A stretch of 64,000 bases of DNA from Xiphophorus maculatus (taxonomy: Eukaryota; Chordata; Actinopteri; Cyprinodontiformes; Poeciliidae): NCBI RefSeq assembly GCF_002775205.1, contig NC_036455.1:5432501-5496500 (forward strand), in the 5' to 3' direction. Shown here piece by piece: positions 43,801 through 53,265 of the stretch. Below the pieces are notes generated by a model that was not told the DNA's origin, did no database searches, and was given only the letters and a program-made list of their open reading frames with translations. Both the position numbers and the translations under genes were made by a program. The stretch's first letter is position 1. Every line of letters starts with the position of its first letter.

Positions 43801-46261
43801 CAGTCATCAGATTTCAGTTGAAAGTACTTTTCCATCAATATAAATGAATTATTAACTTAAAACAAGCTCCTACTTCTTGGTAAAAGTTACTTGTAAGTTA
43901 GTTTTGTCTTATTTAAAGTTTAGTAAGATATTATGCACCAGAAACTAGACCAAAAAAATACTTGATATGACTGAGTTTTACAGTGTAGGTCAACAATATA
44001 AATATGTGTGTGTTGTACCAGCAGCAACCTGCACAGGATCAAATAAAAACAAACACAAACGAGGGCGGTTCTTTACTTCTTCATATCCACTGTGGTGACG
44101 TCGAAAACCACTCCTTTCAGCCACAGGACCATGAAGAGACGCTGGGAGAACGGACAGTTGCCGATGCACAGGCCATCGCTTCCTGCCTGCAAAACGAGAA
44201 CGGACAGAGCGTTTATTGGGATTTATTCGTTTGTTTTCATAAGGTCAGGTGTTTGACATCAACAAACGGAGAAAGTAAAACATTTACAGGTTATTCTGGT
44301 TCATGTTCCTCGTAAAAGTTTTAGTAGCACAAGACTTTATAAGGTTTGAAATGCAAATACAAAGCAAAGCAATGTAATTAAGAATGCATATTTCCTTATT
44401 TTAATTACCTAACCCAATGGATTCTGGGAAATGTTAGTTTTTTTAATGTTATGTCTAATTAACTTTCTCTGTGTTGATTAACTTGACATAAAATTTGCTC
44501 AGGTTTTAATCTTCCAAACTAAGTGCAATCTATCTAAAACAGCTTTTTAACTTAAATACTGCACATTTTCCATTTGCTAATGATGATTTACAAATTCAGT
44601 AAAAATGCAAATTGATCAAAATCTATATCACTACAACTATTTTACTTATAAAATGGAGAAAATGTGTTTTAAGTATAGATTAATGAGATGGGAAAATAAT
44701 CAGCTTTTTGTATTTTTACTAAAATAAAAGCAAAGATGGTTTGCTAAGACCAAAACTTAGTTTAAATAAATGAAAGATGTTATAAATATGTAGAGAGAAA
44801 CAGTGAGTTCTGCACCAACATGGGCTGAAAAGCTGCTCAGTGAGGAAGAAGCCATGACACTAAATATTTACATCCAGATTACAGTTTGCAAAATATCCAG
44901 AGGGGAGAGAGATTATAATTTCTGAAAACATTTCTAAAAATCTGATGAAGCAAAAATGTAAGTATTATGATAAGGGGGAAACTTGTTACTGTCTGAAGGA
45001 ATTACCTCATTTTACTACAGAAGAGGTTTTTCATCTTTTGTAAAAGTTAAATAATTCATTTTGTTCTCAAATCTAAAAGTTAAAAATAGACAACTTTATT
45101 TGAATTTCCATTGATTTCAAAATAAAACATTAAGTGCATAATTACATATGCAGCACTGTAAAACATTAAGAGACCACTTTAAATGATTAGTTTCTCTGAT
45201 TTTACTTTGTATAGGTTTATGTTTGAGTAAATTGAACATTGTGCTTTTATTCTATGAACTATTGACAACATGTCTCTGAAATTACAAACAAAGGTTCTGT
45301 ATTTATTTGCAGAAAATGAGAAATGGTTAAATAAGGAAAAAGATGCAGCGCTTTCAACCTCAAATAATGCAAAGAAAACAAGTTAATATTCATTTATAAA
45401 CAACAATACTAATATTTTAACTTAGGAAGAGTTCAGGAATCAACATTTGGTGGAAAAACCAGGAGGTTTTCATGGGGTTCAGTGCAGTGGACTCTTGGTT
45501 TTTTCCAGAGCTTTATATAAAATAGATCTCCTTTCATGGCTCTAGAGAGGTTTAATTTTGCAGCAGCAGGGGTAAAAATTTATTTTAAAATTGTTTCCTT
45601 AAACTCCAGCTTTTGTAGGTCAAAGGTTTTGACAACATGACCAAGACCAACACATCCTGTCAGCTGTTTAATCTACGAATTTACAGAACCTTTCATACCA
45701 TCTGAGTACTTGTTTAACTAGAAACAGATTTTAACTTAAGAAATAATGCAAACCAAACCAGTAGATACAAAAATAATGGACTCTATCCTAAAAAAAAAAC
45801 CATATAGCATTTATAGCCACTTTTTAACTGAACTTTAGGCTATCAGATGTAATCGTGTGAAATTACAGTTCAGGATGTGACTTTAGCATCTTTCACGGCG
45901 GTAGAGGGAAAAAGTGGCGCACATGTTCATACAGAGGAGTCATTATGCGAGAGGAAGAGGAATAAACTTCAGTTTGGCGGCCGACCAACATACTTAGTAT
46001 AGATGGAAACCCATCGCCTGTTGTCTTAATGTGCTTTTAATTAGATTACAGGGGTTTATAACCCGCGGTGAGTCATGAGTGACATGAAAACAAACACAGG
46101 TCTCCTTTTTTATCTCGAACAAAGTCAGATATGCGATCAGATCAGCAGAAATCTGTCCATGAACCCGTCGCCGCCCGCGACGCCTTCAGGGTGTGATGGC
46201 TTTCGTTGCTGCCGCTTACCTTCACGAAAAGCTCAATCTTGGGCTCGTTTGCGTCGCTCAT
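40873..46261 (-). CDS. clic1: Chloride intracellular channel protein 1, 6 exons, 242 aa
   Basis: Minus-strand exons: 46261-46220, 44186-44077, 42684-42559, 41620-41514, 41308-41127, 41034-40873 (729 nt, 242 aa plus stop; human CLIC1 is 241). The product starts [14 protein letters not shown] and matches CLIC1 throughout. CLIC1 has a GST-omega-like fold, exists as a soluble redox protein and can insert in membranes as an anion-conducting form. The thioredoxin-like half carries the glutaredoxin-type motif GNCPFSQR and the putative membrane segment after it ([18 protein letters not shown]). The all-helical half includes [15 protein letters not shown] and [16 protein letters not shown]. It ends VAKALK. 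All splice sites are GT-AG. Introns 1 to 3 hold foldback elements and other repeats. Its start faces the Ly6-2 3' end about 3.6 kb away. Confidence 0.97.
42867..43060. mobile_element. Foldback element, outer left arm (clic1 intron 2)
   Basis: Starts CACTACAAAAACACAAAATA and contains the arm strings TTTCTAGTGCAAATATCTTAG and TCAATAATTCCTTAATATTGA. It pairs with the right arm at 43795-43986; between them lie unique flanks and a complete inner copy. Confidence 0.6.
43187..43616. mobile_element. Foldback MITE, inner copy with paired X-box-like motifs
   Basis: Complete two-armed copy ending TTTGTGTTTTTGCAGCG. The loop holds GTCACCTAGCAAC (43359-43371) and GTCACCTGGCAAC (43390-43402), 31 bp apart. 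Its downstream 150 bp is shared with the copy at 63,377-64,000. Confidence 0.75.
43795..43986. mobile_element. Foldback element, outer right arm
   Basis: Contains TTAACTTAAAACAAGCTCCT and ACTTGTAAGTTAGTTTTGTC and ends GAGTTTTACAGTGTAGG. It is the inverse of 42867-43060. Confidence 0.6.
45153..45520. mobile_element. DNA-transposon-derived repeat (clic1 intron 1)
   Basis: GCACTGTAAAACATTAAGAGACC through CAACATTTGGTGGAAAAACC resembles, from memory, an end of a widespread fish Tc1-like element. No transposase frame or second end is visible. Confidence 0.35.
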
Positions 46262-46596
46262 CTTCGCCCAGTAAACACCTTCGCAGAAGCAAAAAGAGAG
46301 GACAAGAAGTTTGAGTGAAGTTTTGAAAGTGAAGTGAAACGCAGCAGCGGAAAGGCGGGCAGCTCAGCCCACATCTTCCGCTACGACAAATCCCCGACGC
46401 AACCTGACTAATGTGACAATGTGGCGGAAACGCCTCACAGAGCCATTTTCTCCCCGCAGAGAGAGAGGAAGCTCTAAAACTCAACCCGAGAGCTTAAATT
46501 ATCCAGACCTCACAGTGCTGAAAGTCTTCTGTCCGATCTGCTGCTGCTGCTGCTGCTGGTTTCCTCCTCCAGGTTCAGGGTCTGCACTGCAGCAGC

Positions 46597-46627
46597 GACA
46601 CAATCATCATCATCATCATCATCATCA
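46597..46627. repeat. (CAT)n microsatellite
   Basis: About ten ATC/CAT units upstream of clic1. The poly-His open frame across it is an artefact. Confidence 0.9.
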
Positions 46628-49417
46628 TGAAAGCTGCGCCTCATTTCCTGCTGCGCGGCCCTGGAAGAAAGTTGCATGAAGAGAAACTAGGGGGCAGAAA
46701 TGCAGGAGAGCAAGAAAAGATCGAGTTCAAATCAGAAAGATGGTGAAATTACAACGAGATTCTTCAAAAGTTTCGACTGGATTCTGTTGTGCAGAAACAA
46801 AAAAGGGTCACCTGTAGCTTATTGTTGTGGATTTTATGGGTCGTTTTGCTTATTTTTTATCACCGGGTTTCCATTTTATAAACACAAAACTTTCATATTT
46901 TCCTTTAAATATTACGGGGAAAACTAAAAAAGCTAAACTTGTTTAATATTTTATGTAAACACAACTAAATAAATTAATTTATTATATGTAAAGCACTTCT
47001 CTCCATCTGCAGGCCAGCTCATGCCAATGCATCTCTATTTTTTAACCAGGCAGGGTTGCGACTCCCCCTGGTGGCAGCCGGAGGCGCTACACTTCCGGTG
47101 TACCGGAAGTGCATTACATCCAGGACTTCGACGGCCTCATTAAGAAACCCCGTTTTAAAACGCTATATTTTGTTCCAGCAGCACAATTTGTAAAGATACT
47201 CCAAGACGAACATGTTGAGTCATAATTATTGCATTTAAATTGAAACTGTTGCATCATATTAGCCAATTAATTGACTTGTTTAATGATTAATTCACTTTTT
47301 ATAAAAACGTTTATTACTTTGTATTGTCAGTATATATGACAAGCAGACAGAGCTGGTTTAATAACTGATTTGAATTAACATTTAATTTAGTAAATCTGAT
47401 GCAAAAAATATGACAAGAAAACATAAGTCGTTATTGGGAATCAGGAAGCACTGGTATACATCTGTATTATACATTGCATTAGTACTTATTGAATACTTTG
47501 ATACCATTCAAAAAGTTTTAAATTTTTAATTTGATTTAATCAGTCCAAGCAGGGCTGATTAAACAGCATGACACTTTAATGATTTTAAACTTGAAAATTG
47601 GAACTCAAGTTGGAATTTATTGTGAACTTTCCTAAATCTTTACATGACTTCAAACACACACCTTCCTAGCCTTAAATTAGCTTTTGCCATATTTACGACT
47701 GGTACAAAATAAAGACTCTATGTTCTTTAGAAAAATGTTGATTTGTATTTAAATTGGTTGGCTTCTAGGCTCTGATTCTCCTTTTCTTATAAGGCAAAGA
47801 CAAAAGGCAAGAAAATTCTCCAACGAGTCCTACATCAGGTCCGTAAGGTTATTATCAGGAAACGACAGAGAAATCAGTGTTAAAGCCGAAGTCTTTCACA
47901 GCCAGAGGAAGAATGAGGGACACAAATTCTCTTGGATGTGAGTGTGAACGCTGTCGGACACATTTTGTACGTGGAAAACCGGTGATTAATGACTTAAATA
48001 ATACTGGCATGTTAATATCTCCCTTCAGGAAAATGCTTAAAAATAAACAGCATAAAATGCTGCTTAAATGTAATACCGCAGTTACTGCAGCACATGTTTT
48101 CATGCTGCCATAGAGCTACCGTTGGAAGTTACACACAAAAAAATCAATCATAACTACATTCATTTATTGAACTTTGATTTGACTGTCAATAAGTGTCATT
48201 ATGACAAAAAACAGAATGTTTACTACCAGTTACTGTTGTAGTTGCTGTCATTCATAGTTTCATTCAACTGGACATGAGGTCGGCTGCATTTCTTGCAGAA
48301 ATTGTCTTCCACTGTCTAAATGCTCTAGTAGAGCTTTTGGGATTGCATGTTTCCCACTTTGATAAAAATTTCCTATTATTTTCCTCGCATTAGCAGGTCA
48401 GTTGATGACAAACCCAATAGAATGATTGACAGGTGGGGCCATATTAATTTTTATCCTTTTTAAAAATATTTTTCTCTATATAAATTAGGCTTTTCAAACT
48501 GAATCATATCTATTAAGGTTGTTTATTCGGTGCAGAGTAACCAGCCTGGCCCTGTTTGTGTGCTTGTGAAGCACCAGAGGGCGTCATTGGTTGCAGAATA
48601 ACTTGCAGACATGTTGGCGCAGCCAGATTTATCAGCTGATCTGGAGGGAACAGTAGACTGTAGACAGTAGACTGTAGCTGGCAGACGTGAAGAGGACATA
48701 CCACAAGCCTGGATCATGGAGACAGACCAAACCTCACCCAGATGGAACGCAAAGATTAATTGTGTCTCTTCAATAATGTTTAACTTTAAAGGCCTAATTA
48801 ATTTTTATATAAATTGTCCAGTCCAAGAGTAATATGAAAAAAAATTGTAGATGTTTGTTTGCTAGATGTTTTTGATTGACTATATTGTATCGTTGGATTT
48901 AAATAGTAATTACTGACTTATATTCTTCTTACTTTGAATAACATTAAATATATAGACACACAAATCACTTAAGTTATAAGTTTTTTCTGCACATTTCCAG
49001 GTTCCTAATACTAGCTTTTCAGAGATTATGTTCCAAAAGTGCCTGAATCCACAAGAAGAAAAAGTCTTTATGACAAAAAAGTGTATTAATGTAATTTATT
49101 AAATAATAATAATTATATATATATATACATTTTTTATTGTATAAATACATAACTAAATTATAAATAAATGGTTATGTGAGATTTATTTAATCCAAAATAA
49201 ATTTTATTAAATCTGAAAATCTGTGATTAAAAATTTAAGTATTATTATTAAATCTTATTATATTTTAGCATCTATTCCAATATTTTTTAGTTATTATTAT
49301 AATATAAATTGACAATAATAATTATTAGTTAATAATAATTAATTATAGTAATTATTTAATATTACCTATCTAATAATAATAATAATTTTAATTATTATTA
49401 AGTAATAATTAATGACA

Positions 49418-49421
<4 letters not shown>

Positions 49422-49473
<52 letters not shown>
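49422..49473. repeat. (TTA)n microsatellite
   Basis: About 17 TTA units at the end of a ~400-bp tract of nearly pure A/T (49,090-49,480). Confidence 0.9.
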
Positions 49474-49476
<3 letters not shown>

Positions 49477-49760
49477 GTGTTTAGTGGCATGTCTGTTGAA
49501 AATATTACTTGCAAATATGGATGCTTTATTTCAAATTCTGTCATAGGATGTGAAAGTTGAAAGTTTCAGATCAGATCTTATTCAAAAATACTGTTGCTAA
49601 ATATCCACAGAGGGAGCTTAAATCCACCGTTTCAATGTGTTACAGTAAGAAAATCTCAAAAGGGTTCATTTCATAACTTTTATTGATTTTTACAGTAATG
49701 AATTATCATATCAGAGGGTCATCATAATCACAAAAGATCAGTGTGAAATCACAGCACAAC

Positions 49761-49766
49761 TTTATT
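49761..49766 (-). terminator. Ly6-2 poly(A) signal
   Basis: AATAAA on the minus strand about 95 nt after the Ly6-2 stop. A second one lies at 49678-49683. Confidence 0.6.
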
Positions 49767-49857
49767 ACTTAAAACAACGAAGGATTACATCTAAAATAAG
49801 ACAAAACTGACGATCAACAAATAGAAATTAGCGAGCACAGAGGCATTTCATGTTAGA

Positions 49858-51977
49858 CTACAACTCCCAGAATCCCCAGAGTGGGGACAAGATGGCGGCA
49901 CAGAGGGCCGCGGACAGTTGGACGGAAGTGGCTCCGTTGCACAGGTCTGTGACGCAGCATTTGTAGGTGCTGGTGAACGGGGCTCCCAGCAGGGATCCAG
50001 TCAGCGTCAACTCGCACAGGTGCGAGTTCACGCAGCCCCTGGTGTGCAGCGACAGCGACCCCGTAGCGTTGAACTCTGAAACGAGCATAAACAGCGAGCT
50101 GTGTTAAATAACGGTAGGCTTCTTCTGAGAGCTGGCTCTGTTAAAACTGATTCACCAAACAAACATTTCAAATGTAATTATAGTTGTTGTAAAAATAGTG
50201 CTGGAAAACACTCATTTAAAGTTTTGGAAAAAGTCAGAATTCTAACTGTAATCCAGAAATTGTGATTTCAGGATTTATTGACTTTTGTGAAAACAGGACG
50301 CGTTTGACAGAAACGAAAGACATTGTGTGAAAGCAGAATCTCTGCAGAATTCAGGAATTTAAACACGTTGGAAATTGCTTAATCCTTTTCAGGTTAATGT
50401 GGAGCAACATTTGCTTCTCTAAAGTCATCACACTGCAAAAACACAAACTTTTACCAAGTATTTTTGGTCTAGTTTCTAGTAAACTTGAAATAAATGAAAA
50501 CTAACTTACAAGTACATTTTCAACCAGATAAAGGAGCTTGTTTTAAGCCATTAATTCCTCAATATTGATTTTAAAAAGTACTAGTTCGATTGACAGATTA
50601 TTAAGTTTATAACTAGACATTTTCCCCCATTTTAAAAGTAAAATAATCTGCCAATGGAGCTAGTACCTTTTCATCGATATTAATTAGTTATTACCTTAAA
50701 ACAAGCCTCTATATTTTGCTCAAAATGTACTTATAAGTTATTTCAAGTTTACTAAGATACTTGCAGTAGAAACTAAACCAAAAATACCTGGTAAGATTAT
50801 TTGGTTTTGCTTTGTAGCTGAGAAAACCCCAACTTTGGTGGTTCATACGAGTAATAATTGGTGCACTGGTTTCCGCAACTGCAGTGAGAGTCATGAAAAC
50901 TTTCTTTTGTTGCTTCTTTTAAATAAGAACTAACTTTAACTAACTGTCATATGTTTGAGGGACTCAATTATCTTGACCCACATCTGCTCAGAATAACTGG
51001 CTCCACTACATAGTTCCTTCAGATGTTGGTAACGTAGTAATCTCATTATCAGTAGATGGTCACGCTGCTTTTGTAAAGTTTTCCTCACGTGCTTCTCCTG
51101 TGTAGCAGCTCTCTGTTGAGTTAGCGCATGTGGTGTCACTCCCAAACAAGCAGCTTCCAAATATGCCAACAGAGCACCGACGGCAGGTCAGGCAGTTCGC
51201 TGTTCAGTGGAAGAAAACAAACAGTCACTCACAAAGTACCACATTATTTTAAGTCATCGTAAATTTACTTTTTGTTGATAAGGTTGCATGAAATTGGAAT
51301 ATTTCTGTCCACTTATTTGGTAATATTTTGCTGAATCGAGGGAAACAAGCAGAGGTGGATAGAGTACTCAAGTAAGAGTAGCACTACTTCAACATATTTT
51401 TACTGAAGTAAAAGTAAAAAATGTCTGTCAAAAGAATTGCTCAAATAAATCTACTCGAGTACTGTAACTGATCAAATTATCAACCATTTCATATTTAAAA
51501 ATTACATCATCAGATGGACCAAGATATAAAGTTAAGTGGAAATTTTTATGTTTTAAGGACAAAAATGACAAAAAAAATCAAGCAAACAAAAAATTTTTCC
51601 AAATCAGTTTCTTTCAATATAAAACTTTAAAAACTGCAGGTTTGTGCCTGTTTATGGTGAATCTTTGATTAAAACATGTTTGTTTTTCATTCAGTGGGTA
51701 GAAAATCTAGACATTTTACTCAAGTAAGAGTAGAGATACTTCAAAGTAAAATTACTCAAATAAAATTAAAAAGTACAGCATAGTAAAAATACTCCTAACA
51801 GCACATTTTTTCAAAAAAAGCTACTCAAGTAAATGTAACTAGTTACGAGAAATAAGCCAGGGAAGGCTTTTAGTTACTTTTTACCAAAAAATATTAAAAT
51901 AAATGAGAGATATTTGTAAACTCACCTGCCACAATTAGGGCGCTGAGACCAATTACCGCTTTCCAGATTGTATTCAT
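49858..51977 (-). CDS. Ly6/uPAR-domain GPI-anchored protein (Ly6-2), 3 exons, 126 aa
   Basis: Minus-strand exons: 51977-51926 (52 nt), 51199-51089 (111 nt), 50075-49858 (218 nt). Both introns are phase 1 and GT-AG. Exon 1 codes the signal peptide MNTIWKAVIGLSALIVAA. The mature domain begins NCLTCRRCSVGIFGSC and ends YKCCVTDLCNGATSVQLS, followed by a hydrophobic tail (ALCAAILSPLWGFWEL) typical of GPI signals. It has the ten Ly6 cysteines plus one extra Cys before LTC. NST and NAT are possible N-glycosylation sites. It is a tandem paralogue of Ly6-3, -4 and -5: exon sizes are identical to Ly6-3 and the tails are nearly the same (LCAAILSxLWGF). Intron 2 carries a foldback MITE and intron 1 a Tol2-like one. 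Likely a cell-surface protein; no ligand can be inferred. Confidence 0.92.
50429..50930. mobile_element. Foldback MITE plus shared flank (Ly6-2 intron 2)
   Basis: A full foldback copy (50429-50816; left end CACTGCAAAAACACAAACTT) is followed by about 110 bp (GAGAAAACCCCAACTTTGG...) that is the reverse complement of 43,066-43,178, next to the clic1 intron 2 copy. The shared flank shows the mobile unit is larger than the foldback alone. Confidence 0.65.
51350..51848. mobile_element. Tol2-like hAT MITE (Ly6-2 intron 1)
   Basis: Starts CAGAGGTGGATAGAGTACTC and continues AAGTAAGAGTAGCACTACTT. It ends near CTCAAGTAAATGTAACTAGT; the terminal bases are lost. Inverse orientation to the ppt2 intron copies. 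Confidence 0.7.
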
Positions 51978-53087
51978 TTTCACAGGCTTGTAAAATAAAT
52001 ATATCACAGACTCAGATTTTCAGTTGCCTTAGTTTACGTGAACCAAGGAGAAAGTGAGGTTGAAACACAAGAAAAAGATGGCTGATAAGAAGGAGGATCA
52101 TCAGGTTTTGTTTCTTTCGCAACTTTGAGGAGGAAGTTTTGTGAAAAAATTTTTTAAATCCTCCTCCTCCAAAATACCCTGCTTCAAGAAAACTCCAGGT
52201 CACACAAATCCCTTTGTTTGATCAGCAAATATTTGTTCAGTCAGAATACATTTGTGTTAAGATGGTAGAAGATAAAAAAAATATATACAAAAATCCATAA
52301 ATGTTCATTTAGTTTCACAAAGAAGGCAAATACTTTTGTCTGGTTGTTTCAAAAATGAAAGTCTAACCAAGTTTACCCTGAAAGCAGCCCGCAAGATGCT
52401 AAAAGAAGTCTCCAAAAACCTAAAATGTCTTCATGGGACAAAAAGGCAGCTCTTTAATAAAAACATGAAGCCCAGACTGAAGCTAAATGAAAAATAATGC
52501 AGGACTTCTGGAAACATAGTTTTGAAGATATCGACTTTAAGAGACATAAGAGGCATCTTATCATTGATTTCTAATGTGTAAAAATACATTTCATCCATAA
52601 AAACATGTTTATTTTAGTTCAGTTTTTTTTATAAGTTATCAAATACAATAAACAAAAGTAGACTAGAGGGAATTCACTAATTAAAAACAAGTATAAAAAT
52701 AAAACTATTGGGTTAAAAAAACAAAAAAAAATAACCCAATGCTTCTTGTAATAATCATATTCATTAAATTGAAATATGTGCTCCATTTAAGGTTGTTTGT
52801 AAGATTAAAAATGAAACTGGAAAGTAATAACTATTATTTTGTTTTATTAAATCCATATTTCTGTATTGATTTAAAAAATGTTTTGCCTTATCAGTCAGAT
52901 GGAAAGAGGCAAATCTGAACAGGTGAAACGTTAATCACAGAGAAAAACAACAAGAAAAATAAATATCTGAACCTTAGTTAATCTAAAATGAATATTTTTC
53001 CAGCAGGTAAACCCAAATATTCTGAAAAGTAAAATCTGTTATTATAATTCTCAACACACATTATCCATGTTTGCTGGGATATGATAC
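51978..53087. other. Spacer between Ly6-2 and Ly6-3
   Basis: AT-rich, no gene seen. It includes the Ly6-2 promoter at its left (a TTTAAA-like box near 52,150) and the Ly6-3 3' flank at its right. Confidence 0.35.
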
Positions 53088-53093
53088 TTTATT
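53088..53093 (-). terminator. Ly6-3 poly(A) signal
   Basis: AATAAA on the minus strand about 170 nt past the Ly6-3 stop codon. Confidence 0.55.
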
Positions 53094-53265
53094 AACCCTC
53101 ATAAGGAAACCCATTAGTACCAAAAGAACAAGGATTTTATGCATTTCTGTTTTTCCATCTGTTCCAACTGGAGCATAAGGCTGATAAGTTAAAACTTCAT
53201 TTAATGAATAAAGAATAAGAAAAATCAGAGGATTATCATGTGTAATCTGTAGGTTTCATGTTGAA

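Larger units (their letters stand above)
46262..49760. other. clic1 upstream / Ly6-2 downstream spacer
   Basis: The first ~400 bp are CpG-richer and should include the clic1 promoter and 5' UTR (minus strand). The rest is AT-rich, with a (TTA)n microsatellite near 49,422-49,473. CTCF-like partial matches occur near 47,065 and 48,571. No convincing gene. Confidence 0.4.

Noticed and set aside
44004-44315. 103-codon plus-strand open frame
   Set aside because: Antisense across clic1 exon 2; the minus strand matches CLIC1 with correct splice sites.
46413-46679. 88-codon frame with a poly-His run
   Set aside because: Produced by the (CAT)n microsatellite upstream of clic1; no splice or homology support.
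49860-49885. ZNF143-like string CTACAACTCCCAGAATCC
   Set aside because: Lies over the Ly6-2 stop codon and coding end, and the related Ly6-3 sequence has only part of it; probably coincidental.
50936-51169. 77-codon minus-strand frame overlapping Ly6-2 exon 2
   Set aside because: Different frame; the Ly6 frame gives LTCRRC...ESC with proper splice sites.
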